Part shown: in pieces, positions 38,977 through 46,509 of the stretch | Numbering within the stretch: the stretch's first letter is position 1 | How the letters are laid out: each line of letters begins with the position of its first letter | NCBI RefSeq assembly: GCF_004343155.1 | Contig: NZ_SMDC01000003.1 | Location: 248,001-312,000 of the forward strand | Source: Marichromatium gracile | GTDB taxonomy: Bacteria > Pseudomonadota > Gammaproteobacteria > Chromatiales > Chromatiaceae | Direction: 5' to 3' | Length of the DNA stretch: 64,000 bases | Program-made: the position numbers and the translations under genes | Notes under the pieces: model-generated | Database searches by the model: none | Told to the model about the DNA's origin: nothing | The model's input: only the letters and a program-made list of their open reading frames with translations

Positions 38977-40314
38977 ATGGAATCCATGACGACATGGATC
39001 GGGGTGCTCAACGGCTGGGTCTGGGGGCCGCCGATGCTGGTGTTGATCCTCGGCACCGGGCTGTTCCTGCTGCTCGGCCTGCGGCTGATGCCCTGGCTCC
39101 GGCTCGGCTACGGCTTTCGCATGCTGTGGTCGGGACGGCGTGGGCGTGGCGAGGGGGACATCACCCCGTTCAACGCGCTGATGACCTCGCTGTCGGCAAC
39201 CGTCGGGACCGGCAACATCGCCGGTGTCGGCACGGCGATCGCGATCGGCGGTCCCGGGGCGCTGTTCTGGATGTGGTGCACCGCACTGGTGGGCATGGCG
39301 ACCAAGTATGCCGAGGGCGTGCTGGCGGTGAAGTACCGCGAGGTCGACGCCAAGGGCAACCATGTCGGCGGTCCGATGTACTACATCAAGAACGGTCTCG
39401 GGCGGCGCTGGTTGTGGCTGGGCGCGGCCTTTGCCGTGTTTGGTGCCATGGCCGGGTTCGGTATCGGCAACATGGTGCAGGCCAACTCGGTGGCCGACGC
39501 GCTCAACTCCAAGTTCGCGCTGCCCAAGGCCTGGGTCGGCGGGGTGATGGCGCTGTTGGTCGGGCTGGTGCTGATCGGCGGTATCCGCTGGATCGCCCAG
39601 GTCGCCGGCAAGCTGGTGCCCTTCATGGCGATCGCCTATGTGCTCGGCGGGCTGGTGGTGCTCGGGCTCAATGCCGAGGCGCTGCCCGGTGCGGTGGTGC
39701 AGATCGTCGAGTATGCCTTCTCGCCCACCGCCGCGGTCGGCGGGTTCGCCGGCGCGACCGTGATGATGGGCATCCAGATGGGGGTGGCACGCGGCGTCTT
39801 TTCCAACGAGGCCGGGCTCGGCAGCGCGCCGATCGCGCACGCCGCGGCGAAGAACGACAACCCCGTGCAGCAGGGCACCATCGCCATGCTCGGCACCTTC
39901 ATCGACACCCTGATCATCTGCACCATCACCGGGCTGGTGATCATGGTCACCGGCGCCTGGACCAGTGGTGAGACCGGCGCCAGCCTCTCGACCGCGGCCT
40001 TCGGCGCCGGTCTGCCCGGAGTCGGCGGTTATGTGGTGGCGCTGGGTCTGGCGCTGTTCGCCTTTACCACCATCCTCGGCTGGAGCGTCTATGGCGAGCG
40101 TTGTGTCGAGTATCTGTTCGGGGTGCGCGCGATCCTGCCGTTCCGGTTGGTGTGGGTGGCGGCGATCCCGGTCGGCGCGATGGTCAAGCTGGAGTTCGTG
40201 TGGCTGGTGGCCGACACCCTCAACGCGATGATGGCGCTGCCCAACCTGCTGGCGCTGGTGCTGCTCAGCCCGGTGGTGTTCCGGCTGACGCGCGAGCACT
40301 TCGCCCGCGCCTGA
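38977..40314 (+). CDS. Sodium:alanine/glycine symporter, AGCS family
   Basis: The 445-residue protein has around eleven membrane helices and the AGCS family blocks SLSATVGTGNIAGVGTAIAIGGPGA, GGPMYYIKNGLG and GVARGVFSNEAGLGSAPIAHAAA. It imports alanine or glycine with sodium across the inner membrane. The ATG at 38977 is preceded by GAGAGGAGG; a TTG at 38956 upstream of that site is less likely. It ends 16 bases from the convergent bolA. Confidence 0.92.
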   Translation: MESMTTWIGVLNGWVWGPPMLVLILGTGLFLLLGLRLMPWLRLGYGFRMLWSGRRGRGEGDITPFNALMTSLSATVGTGNIAGVGTAIAIGGPGALFWMWCTALVGMATKYAEGVLAVKYREVDAKGNHVGGPMYYIKNGLGRRWLWLGAAFAVFGAMAGFGIGNMVQANSVADALNSKFALPKAWVGGVMALLVGLVLIGGIRWIAQVAGKLVPFMAIAYVLGGLVVLGLNAEALPGAVVQIVEYAFSPTAAVGGFAGATVMMGIQMGVARGVFSNEAGLGSAPIAHAAAKNDNPVQQGTIAMLGTFIDTLIICTITGLVIMVTGAWTSGETGASLSTAAFGAGLPGVGGYVVALGLALFAFTTILGWSVYGERCVEYLFGVRAILPFRLVWVAAIPVGAMVKLEFVWLVADTLNAMMALPNLLALVLLSPVVFRLTREHFARA

Positions 40315-40330
40315 GGTCGGGCTCCCGGGG

Positions 40331-40648
40331 TCAGGCGGCGCCGGAGCCGCCCTGGCAGGGCGGCGACTGCGGTGCGGCGCCGCCCTTCTCGTGCCATTCC
40401 TCCGGGGTCCAGGTGTGCTGACTGAGTGCGTGCAGGCCCTGCTCGAACTCGTCGGCGAGCAGGCTGTTGATGGCTCGGTGACGCTCGATCAGCGGCTGTC
40501 CGGAGAAGCCCTCGCTGACCACCAGCAGCTTGAAGTGCGACTCGGCGTCGGGGGCGACGGCGTGCATGTAGCTCTCGTCGACCACGTCGAGGTGCATGGG
40601 GTCGAATGCCTCGCGGATGCGGCGCTCGATGCGGGTCCGTCGGTTCAT
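40331..40648 (-). CDS. bolA: BolA family protein
   Basis: The 105-residue product has the BolA fold and signature: FDPMHLDVVDESYMHAVAPDAESHFKLLVVSEGFSGQPLIERHRAIN, with the conserved histidine used for [2Fe-2S] sharing with monothiol glutaredoxins. A short C-terminal extension ends CQGGSGAA and is encoded by a hairpin-forming segment (40347-40365), which may double as a terminator for the convergent AGCS gene. The start overlaps the preceding ATPase-like gene by four bases. Confidence 0.92.
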   Translation of the reverse strand: MNRRTRIERRIREAFDPMHLDVVDESYMHAVAPDAESHFKLLVVSEGFSGQPLIERHRAINSLLADEFEQGLHALSQHTWTPEEWHEKGGAAPQSPPCQGGSGAA

Positions 40649-41541
40649 TGCTCATCTCTCCCTTGGTTCGATTGGATCGGCGGCGCTGCGCCGCCGGTGA
40701 TCTCGATGTGCTCGGTCCAGCGCAGTGACTGTTGCATGGTCGCCAGGACCTGATCGAGCGCGGGGTCGTGACGCGGATCGGCGAGCGCGGCGTGGTCGAT
40801 GCCCTCGACCCGGCCATAGAGCGCGCGGCGCAGGTGCTCGCGGGTGTGGATCTGGTGGCGCAGGTCCTCGATGAGGTGTTCGAGTTCGCTGCGGGTGGGC
40901 GCCTGACCGAGGGTATGGAACAGCTCGGCGAGCGCGGTGAACAGCCCCCGGGCACGAGTATCGAGCCCGAACTCGCGCGGATCCCAGTCGCGCAGCGTGG
41001 TGTCGCGTCCGACCCAGACCCGGTAGCTCTCCTTGTGCAGGGCGTGATAGAGCGCCTGCTCCGAGATCAGGAACACCAGCAGATGATGCCGGTTGGCGTC
41101 GTAGGGGGCGTCGCGTACCTGCCAACGGCACTCGCGCACCAAGCGATGGATGCGGATGTGTTCGCGGAAGTCGGCGGCCTGGAGCTGGTCGAGGATGAGC
41201 ACCGTCGGTTCACCCTCGCTCTGCGCGCAGGCCTCGCTGACGGCAAGGTCCAGGGGCGCGATCGGCGGTTCCTCGCGACCGAGTTCGTCGCGGCTCGGTG
41301 GCAGGATCACCTCGGGCTGGGGAGGATGGGCGTCGGTGAAGTCGTGATAGACGATCTGGTCCATCCCCAGTGCCCGGGCCAGGGCGTTGGCGAAGGCGCT
41401 CTTGCGTCGGCCACCGTCGCCGGCGACATTGAGCGCGCGCAGCCCGCGCGGCCTGCTCTCGAGCAGACAGCGGATCTCGAATTCGTAGTCGTCGTTCGAC
41501 TCGAACCCGTGCTCGGCCATGCGTTCGCGCAGACTGGACAT
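40645..41541 (-). CDS. Hypothetical ATPase-like protein coupled to bolA
   Basis: I do not recognise a named family. The 298-residue soluble protein has a P-loop-like segment ALNVAGDGGRRKSAF (motif GDGGRRKS, residues 41-48, in place of GxxxxGKS) and a Walker B-like VLILDQLQAADF (114-118), followed by a helical region with RHHLLVFLISEQALYHALHKE that would fit the sensor 1 part of a AAA-type fold. The unusual P-loop makes hydrolysis uncertain. Its stop overlaps the bolA start as ATGA, implying co-translation and perhaps a shared role. Confidence 0.6.
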   Translation of the reverse strand: MSSLRERMAEHGFESNDDYEFEIRCLLESRPRGLRALNVAGDGGRRKSAFANALARALGMDQIVYHDFTDAHPPQPEVILPPSRDELGREEPPIAPLDLAVSEACAQSEGEPTVLILDQLQAADFREHIRIHRLVRECRWQVRDAPYDANRHHLLVFLISEQALYHALHKESYRVWVGRDTTLRDWDPREFGLDTRARGLFTALAELFHTLGQAPTRSELEHLIEDLRHQIHTREHLRRALYGRVEGIDHAALADPRHDPALDQVLATMQQSLRWTEHIEITGGAAPPIQSNQGRDEQ

Positions 41542-41613
41542 GTACGGATGATAGCCGCTTGGTCGCGGCGGGAGCCAGCCTTCCAGCCGTCGGGCATTTG
41601 AGCCGCCGAGATA

Positions 41614-41850
41614 TCAGCGACCAGCTATCAGCCTCCAGCGACCAGCGACCAGCGACCAGCGATCAGCCTCCAGCCTCCAGCCTCCAGCCTCCAGCCTCCA
41701 GTCGGGGAGACTGCGACTTGCCCGGTCTGCGGATCTGCAGACCGTTCGCTTGCTTTGCGTCCTTCGTGCCTTCGCGGTTCAATCCATGCTGGCGGCTGGC
41801 GGCTGGCGGCTGGCGGCTGGCGGCTGGCGGCTGGCGGCTGGCGGCTGGCG
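41614..41850. repeat. Composite repeat site E: facing heptad arrays flanking one ATTGAACCGC element
   Basis: Thirteen left-arm heptads (41614-41704; CCAGCGA and CCAGCCT dominate) and nine perfect GCTGGCG units (41788-41850) face each other. Between them, in reverse orientation, is an ATTGAACCGC/AAAG element (41752-41783). The right arm stops about ten bases before the stop codon of the LOV gene. The left arm ends in CCAGTCGGGGAG, which recurs at site F (49258-49269). This fills most of the 318-base gap. Confidence 0.9.
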
Positions 41851-41859
41851 GCGCCCAAC

Positions 41860-42318
41860 CTAGCCGCCGGCGTCCGTCTTGGCAAGCAGGGCGTTGAGGC
41901 GCGCGACCTCGGCCTCGGCCTCGACCTGGTTGGTGACGTCGTGCTGGATGCCGAGGTAGTAGATCAGCCGCCCCTCGCGGTCGAACAGCGGGCGGATGGT
42001 GAAGCGGTTGTAGAAGCGGCTGCCGTCCTTGCGGTAGTTGCGCAGGGTGACGGTCACCGGGTGGTTGCCGACCATCGCCTCGCGGATCTGCGCCACCCCT
42101 TCCTGATCGTGGTCCTCGCCCTGAAGGAAGCGACAGTTACGTCCGAGGATCTCCTCGCGGCTGTAGCCGGTGATCAACTCGAAGGCGGTGTTGGCATAGA
42201 CGATGGGGTTGTCGTCCTGGTCGGGGTCGGAGAGGGTGATACCGTTGACGCAGGTGTCGAGGATCTGCGAGAGCACGAAGGGGATCACCCCCGCATCTTT
42301 GTCGACGACGAATTCCAT
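41860..42318 (-). CDS. Short LOV-domain blue-light photoreceptor
   Basis: The 152-residue protein is a single LOV domain with short flanking helices and no output domain. The flavin-binding signature GRNCRFLQG includes Cys62, which forms the photo-adduct with FMN; Gln66, Asn94 (in LRNYRKDGS), Asn104 (FYNRF) and Gln125 (GIQHDVTN) complete the flavin pocket. The C-terminal helix (VEAEAEVARLNALLAK) could be the dimerising J-alpha helix seen in short LOV proteins. The SRPBCC gene lies 51 bases upstream on the same strand. Confidence 0.9.
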   Translation of the reverse strand: MEFVVDKDAGVIPFVLSQILDTCVNGITLSDPDQDDNPIVYANTAFELITGYSREEILGRNCRFLQGEDHDQEGVAQIREAMVGNHPVTVTLRNYRKDGSRFYNRFTIRPLFDREGRLIYYLGIQHDVTNQVEAEAEVARLNALLAKTDAGG

Positions 42319-42369
42319 GTGGTGACCTCGCTACAAGATTGATGGATCGTGCCTCGCCGGGTGTTTGCC

Positions 42370-42828
42370 TCAGTGCTGCGATACGGCTGTCGGGGCCTGT
42401 TCGAGCAGCCCCCTGATGTTGCCGACGACGCGCTCGCCGCCTTCCTGGATGGCGGCGCGGATCAGCTTCTCGAAGGGACGCATGAACAGCTCGAGCCGCG
42501 ACAGTTCGAAGACGAAGGTCAGGCGGGTGCCGTCGGCGCTCGGCTCGAAGCGGTAGCTGATGTAGATCGGGGCGCTGAGTCCCTGGAAGTCGATGCGACG
42601 GTCCTGCTCGAAGACGCAGACCTCGAAGGTCGCCTCGGTGCGGCGACCGTGATCGACCCGTACCTGTCGGCCGCGGCTGCCCAGCCGGATCGGACCGGGC
42701 GAGAGCGCTTCGAGCGAGACCACCTCGGGCGACCAGCGCTGGTAATTGCTGAAGAAGTCGAGGGCGACGAAGGCGAAGACCTGATCCGGCGGGCGGGCGA
42801 TGTGCGTGCTCGCTTGTGTTCTGACCAT
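42370..42828 (-). CDS. SRPBCC (START-like) ligand-binding protein
   Basis: The 152-residue product (start MVRTQASTHIARPPDQVFAFV) shows the SRPBCC pattern: an opening strand with the PPDQVFAFVALDFFSNYQRWSPEV block, a curved sheet and a closing C-terminal helix (MRPFEKLIRAAIQEGGERVVGNIRGLLEQ). Members bind hydrophobic ligands such as lipids or polyketides; the ligand here is unknown. Its position just ahead of the LOV gene suggests a light-linked function, which is inference. Confidence 0.82.
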   Translation of the reverse strand: MVRTQASTHIARPPDQVFAFVALDFFSNYQRWSPEVVSLEALSPGPIRLGSRGRQVRVDHGRRTEATFEVCVFEQDRRIDFQGLSAPIYISYRFEPSADGTRLTFVFELSRLELFMRPFEKLIRAAIQEGGERVVGNIRGLLEQAPTAVSQH

Positions 42829-42963
42829 GGGTATCGGCTGCCGTGTGGCTGGAGTCGGCGCGTCCGTGCGCGGGCGGACGCTGGACGGGCATGCGCGATC
42901 GGGCCCGAAACGGCCCGCTGGTCTATCTGGCGGCGGGGTGGGGGGAATTCCAGGGGGCGGGTG

Positions 42964-43128
42964 CCAGTCACCAGTCACCAGTCATCAGCTTCCAGCCACC
43001 AGTCATCAGCTTCCAGCCACCAGTCATCAGCTTCCAGCCACCAGTAGGGATGGCGCTATGCTTTCGGCTGCTGGCTGCTGGCTGCTGGCTGCTGGCTGCT
43101 GGCTGCTGGCTGCTGGCTGCTGGCTGCG
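42964..43128. repeat. Composite repeat site H: facing heptad arrays with a 21-bp super-repeat
   Basis: The left arm (42964-43047) has twelve heptads, among them three copies of the 21-bp unit CCAGTCA-TCAGCTT-CCAGCCA. The right arm (43066-43121) has eight perfect GGCTGCT units plus a partial one. The arms are complementary in their CCAGC/GCTGG cores. The right arm ends one base before the stop codon of the ankyrin gene, and the left lies upstream of the SRPBCC start. Nothing else is seen in this 301-base gap. Confidence 0.9.
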
Positions 43129-43129
43129 A

Positions 43130-43684
43130 TCAACCCGCCTGCAGCAGTGCGAGGATCTCGGGCTTGTCGTTGAGGCGTGCCCAGTCGGCGGCGGTGTTGC
43201 CTTCGAAGTCCTTGAGGGTGCGATCGGCGCCGTGTTTCAGCAGGGTCTCGACGGCGGCGGTGCGGCCCTGGGTGGTGGCCCAGATCAGCGCGGTCCAGCC
43301 CTTGGTCTGCTCCTGGTGGTCGATCATCGCGCCCTGCTGCAACAGCATCTCGACGATCTCGGCGTGGTTGTTGGAGGCGGCGAGCATCATCGCGGTGTAG
43401 CCGCCCTTGTCCTCGGCGTCGACGGTGGCGCCGGCGGCGAGCAGGCGCTCGACCACGGCGGTGTGACCGTTGAGCGCGGCCTTCATCAGCGGGGTCCAGT
43501 CACAGCTGTCGCGCACGTCGGGGCGTCCGGTGCGCGAGAGCAGTCCATCGAGCGCGCCGAGATCGCCCTGTTCGGCGAACTCGAGCAGGGCGGGGTCGCC
43601 CGCCCCCTGGTCGTCCGGACCGCCGCAGCCGGTGAGGGCGGCGAGCAGCAGGGTGACGAGAAGGAGAATGCGTGCGGGAGTCAT
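43130..43684 (-). CDS. Ankyrin-repeat lipoprotein
   Basis: The 184-residue product (start MTPARILLLVTLLLAALTGC, GGAAA upstream) has a lipoprotein signal with the acylated cysteine at residue 20, then about four ankyrin repeats (e.g. DWTPLMKAALNGHTAVVERLLAAGATVD, GYTAMMLAASNNHAEIVEMLLQQGA). Ankyrin repeats bind other proteins; no partner is evident from the neighbours. In some bacteria a similar periplasmic ankyrin protein is paired with catalase, which is not seen here. Its stop codon touches repeat array H. Confidence 0.85.
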   Translation of the reverse strand: MTPARILLLVTLLLAALTGCGGPDDQGAGDPALLEFAEQGDLGALDGLLSRTGRPDVRDSCDWTPLMKAALNGHTAVVERLLAAGATVDAEDKGGYTAMMLAASNNHAEIVEMLLQQGAMIDHQEQTKGWTALIWATTQGRTAAVETLLKHGADRTLKDFEGNTAADWARLNDKPEILALLQAG

Positions 43685-43765
43685 GGCGTTTTCCGAGTTG
43701 AATGATTGGTTATTATTCACCCGGCCTGACGTCCCGCGACAATGCGAATCCGCAATCTGGCGCCG

Positions 43766-44752
43766 TTACAGCAGTCCGCGACAGAGGCCGTCGTGACACT
43801 GCACCAGGATGCTGTCGGTGCCCTCGCAGGGGACCTTGTGGATCTCGCCATCGGAGCGGTTGTCGATCAGCACCGCGCCCTCGTCGGTCAACACGCAACC
43901 GCGCAATCTCGCATATTGCTCGGCATAGGCCGCCCAGGTGACGTCACGCTGCTGCGGGGTGAGGCTGAGCATCTGGGTCTGCGCCTGCGGCGGCTCGGGC
44001 GCGAGCGGCGGTGCCTCACGGAGCATCGGTGTGGCGTCGATCACCGGGGCCGGTCCCTGCTGAGGGCGCACGTCTCGCGAGGCGTTCGCCGGGTTGTCGG
44101 TCTGTGTCGCTGCAGTCAGCGGTTGGCGCTGTGTGGTCTCGCTGCCCTCGATGGGCGCGGCGGGGATGGCCGCCAGCGTCCCTGCCGGAGTCGCCTCGCC
44201 GTCGGTGCTCGGGGCGGGTTGCGGCGGCAGCGGCGGGGCGGCCTCGGCGAGTCGCTGGTGATGGGTCTGCCAGGCCCGTTCGAGCGCGGCGAGCGACTGG
44301 GTCAGCAGCGGCTGCAAGCGGCTGGTGACGTCGCGTCGTTCCGGCTCGGGCTGATCGGTGCGTGGGCGGATCAGGGCGGCGGCCGAGGCGACCCGCACGG
44401 CAGTCCCCTCGTCGATGAAATAGCTGGCGACCTCGAGTCTGGTGTCGGTCGGCAACTGCCCCGGGGGCAGGTCGAGGACACGGGCGAGCGTCGAGTCGGG
44501 CGTGACGGGGCGCTCGAGCAGCAGTCGTTCGGGGTCGCTCTGGGTGATCCGCCAGCCCTTGCTGCGGGCCGCGCCCATCGCCAGCGATCGCACCTGGTCG
44601 CGCTCGCTCGCCGCGAGCTGGATCTGGGGCAGGCTCGAGAGGTTGGCCGGGATCAGCGACTGGGGTCGGGTGTCGGGGCCGCTCGCGCAGCCGCCGAGCA
44701 GCCAGGCGGCGAGCATGAACAGGGGGAGATGGGCAGCCAGACGTCGGTTCAC
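43766..44752 (-). CDS. Lipoprotein of unknown function, BamC-like layout
   Basis: The 328-residue product begins at GTG (AGAGGA upstream) with a lipobox LLGGC (Cys22). A folded N-terminal part (AARSKGWRITQSDPERLLLERPV, TRLEVASYFIDEGTAVRVASAAALI) is followed by a long Pro/Ala/Gln-rich linker (about residues 160-250) and a C-terminal part with two cysteine pairs (RGCVLTDEGAVLIDN, VPCEG, VQCHDGLCRG). I do not recognise the family firmly. Layout recalls periplasmic or outer membrane assembly lipoproteins, but no family motif was found. Confidence 0.6.
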   Translation of the reverse strand: MNRRLAAHLPLFMLAAWLLGGCASGPDTRPQSLIPANLSSLPQIQLAASERDQVRSLAMGAARSKGWRITQSDPERLLLERPVTPDSTLARVLDLPPGQLPTDTRLEVASYFIDEGTAVRVASAAALIRPRTDQPEPERRDVTSRLQPLLTQSLAALERAWQTHHQRLAEAAPPLPPQPAPSTDGEATPAGTLAAIPAAPIEGSETTQRQPLTAATQTDNPANASRDVRPQQGPAPVIDATPMLREAPPLAPEPPQAQTQMLSLTPQQRDVTWAAYAEQYARLRGCVLTDEGAVLIDNRSDGEIHKVPCEGTDSILVQCHDGLCRGLL

Positions 44753-44909
44753 GCCGAGTCCTCTTGTCGGTTCTGGATGACGGGGAAGAGGCGGTCGCCT
44801 GATTGGGGGTGGGGCGACGGGCAGGTCGGACACAGGACCGGCGGTCGCGTGTCCGACCCAGGGGCGGAAATCTACGCCAAGCGTCTGGCGCTGTCGAGCG
44901 GGGGAGGGG

Positions 44910-45503
44910 TCAGGCGGCGCTGCCGTCCTCGCCGATCAGCAGGGTGGTGTCGTTGAGATAGGTGTGCTTGGGAATGACCAGGTTGGTCGGGGCCGGCACG
45001 CCCTTGAAGACGCGCGCGGCGAGATCGAAGCGCGAGCCGTGGCAGGGGCAGAAGAAGCCGCCCTTCCAGTCCGCGCCGAGGTCTTCGGGGGCGAACTCGG
45101 GGCGGTAGGTCGGCGAGCAGCCGAGGTGGGTGCAGATGCCGATGGCGACCAGATACTCGGGCTTGATCGAGCGGGTCGGGTTCTGGCAGTACTCGGGCTG
45201 CTGCGGCACCTCGGAGGCGGGGTCGACCAGCTTGGGGTCGTTGCTCGCCAGCATCTCGAGCATCTTCGGTGTGCGATGCACCACCCACACCGGTTTGCCG
45301 CGCCACTTGACGCGCAGCAGCGCGCCGGGCTCGATCTTGCTGATATCGGCCTCGACCGGCGCGCCTGCGGCACGGGCGCGCGCGCTCGGGTTCATCGAGG
45401 CGACGAAGGGTACGAGGGCGAAGCCGGCACCGACGGCGCCGACCGCGCTGGTCGCTGCGACCAGCAGGCGACGCCGTGTCTTGTTGACCGCTGTAGCGCT
45501 CAT
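44910..45503 (-). CDS. petA: Rieske iron-sulfur protein of cytochrome bc1 type
   Basis: The 197-residue protein has a twin-arginine-like signal anchor (TRRRLLVAATSAVGAVGAGFALVPFV), and the Rieske cluster boxes CTHLGCSP (Cys124, His126, Cys129) and CPCHGSRFD (Cys152, Cys154, His155). It transfers electrons from quinol to cytochrome c1 on the periplasmic side. AAGGAG precedes the ATG. Unlike the usual petABC order, no cytochrome b or c1 gene follows: the next gene on this strand is a lipoprotein. It may be a second, solitary copy or an operon that has been split. Confidence 0.92.
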   Translation of the reverse strand: MSATAVNKTRRRLLVAATSAVGAVGAGFALVPFVASMNPSARARAAGAPVEADISKIEPGALLRVKWRGKPVWVVHRTPKMLEMLASNDPKLVDPASEVPQQPEYCQNPTRSIKPEYLVAIGICTHLGCSPTYRPEFAPEDLGADWKGGFFCPCHGSRFDLAARVFKGVPAPTNLVIPKHTYLNDTTLLIGEDGSAA

Positions 45504-45647
45504 GATTCAAGGCTCCTTGTGTGATGCGTATCCCTGCATGGATGTCGGGTGGCGCTCGGGGCAACCGTGATCGCCCGGCGTCCGCTCGGGATGCGTGTCG
45601 TTGCGAAAAAGAATCTCTTAACGATGAATCCCAGTGTCTCGCCTTTC

Positions 45648-45676
45648 TTGACTAAAACACCCTGATATTTGTCAAT
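45648..45676 (+). promoter_or_regulatory. Possible promoter of the DUF134-NifX-MinD operon
   Basis: TTGACT (45648-45653) matches the -35 box well; at 17-base spacing the -10 candidate is GTCAAT (45671-45676), a half match. It ends just upstream of the palindrome at 45680, which would then overlap the transcription start, as expected for a repressor site. Confidence 0.35.
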
Positions 45677-45679
45677 GCA

Positions 45680-45699
45680 AAACGCACATATGTGCGTTT
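45680..45699. promoter_or_regulatory. Perfect 20-bp palindrome, likely operator
   Basis: AAACGCACAT is followed directly by its complement ATGTGCGTTT, with no mismatch. It sits 44 bases upstream of the DUF134 start and about 180 bases from petA. Its base composition (AT-rich centre and ends) stands out from the region. The obvious candidate ligand is the DUF134 helix-turn-helix protein encoded next to it, which is inference. Confidence 0.6.
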
Positions 45700-45743
45700 G
45701 AATGCATCCTCGAACCTACCCGAGACAGCCAAGCGGAGGCACT

Positions 45744-46118
45744 GTGCCCGGTCGAAGACGACGCGTCCGCCGGATCGGACTCGATCCCGGGCGGATCTGT
45801 TTCAAGCCCTGTGGCCGCCACGGTCACACCCTGGAGACGGTGATGTTGCGCGCCGACGAGATGGAGGCGCTGCGGTTGTGCGATCTCGAGGGGCTCTACC
45901 AGGAGGAGAGCGCCCGGCGCATGGGGATCTCGCGCACCACCCTGTCGCGCACCATCGCCCGGGCCCGCGCCAAGGTCACTGGCGCACTGCTCACCGGACA
46001 GCGGCTGGTGATCCAGATCCCGGAGCACGGGGAAGAGCCGCCGCAAGGTATCCAACACTCTGACAACGACCACCCCCGTTCGGTGCCCGGTTGTGCCGGA
46101 CAGAGAGATGAGACCTGA
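45744..46118 (+). CDS. DUF134 family predicted DNA-binding protein
   Basis: From a GTG with GGAGG four bases upstream the product has 124 residues: a basic start (MPGRRRRVRRIGLDPG), FKPCG, the family core MLRADEMEALRLCDLEGLYQEESARRMGISRTTLSRTIARARAKV with a helix-turn-helix (about 50-75), and a loosely ordered tail. DUF134 proteins are regularly found beside NifX-like and MinD-like genes in anaerobes and are thought to be regulators. An ATG at 45702 is possible but lacks a ribosome binding site and would add a run without family character. The stop shares a base with the next ATG. Confidence 0.87.
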   Translation: MPGRRRRVRRIGLDPGRICFKPCGRHGHTLETVMLRADEMEALRLCDLEGLYQEESARRMGISRTTLSRTIARARAKVTGALLTGQRLVIQIPEHGEEPPQGIQHSDNDHPRSVPGCAGQRDET

Positions 46119-46486
46119 TGAAAAAGATCGTGATGACCGCCAACGATGCGCTCGGACTGGCCGGCGAGATGTCGATGCACTTCGGCCATTGCAGCCATTT
46201 CGTGGTTGCCCAGCTCGATGACACCGACCGGCTCGTCGGCGCCGAGGTGTTGGCCAACCCCTTCGCCGACGCCCATCAGCCGGGGCAGCTGCCGACCTAC
46301 ATCCAGTCGCTCGGCGCCGATGTGGTGCTCGCCGGCGGTATGGGCGCCAAGGCCATCGAGCTGTTCGCGCGCAATGGCATCGAGGTGGTCACCGGCGCCC
46401 GTCCCGGCGTCGGCGAGACCCTCAACGCCTATCTCGCCGGTGAACTGAACGGCGTCTCCCAATGCGCCCACGACCACGCCCACTGA
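46118..46486 (+). CDS. NifX/NifB-type cofactor-binding domain protein
   Basis: The 122-residue protein is a single 'dinitrogenase iron-molybdenum cofactor' domain, with MHFGHCSHFVVAQLDD, ADVVLAGGMGAKAIELFARNGIEVVTGA and VGETLNAYLAGEL. In nitrogenase systems this domain carries metal cofactors, and in Desulfovibrio the orange protein (ORP) of the same fold holds a Mo-Cu cluster. A metal-binding tail (CAHDHAH) ends the protein. There is no nif gene in view. It begins on the last base of the DUF134 stop. Confidence 0.88.
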   Translation: MKKIVMTANDALGLAGEMSMHFGHCSHFVVAQLDDTDRLVGAEVLANPFADAHQPGQLPTYIQSLGADVVLAGGMGAKAIELFARNGIEVVTGARPGVGETLNAYLAGELNGVSQCAHDHAH

Positions 46487-46509
46487 ATCGAACAACGAGG
46501 AATTGCCCC

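Noticed and set aside
45702-45743. ATG at 45702 as start of the DUF134 gene
   Set aside because: It lies right beside the palindrome without a ribosome binding site, while the GTG at 45744 has GGAGG and matches the family's N-terminus.
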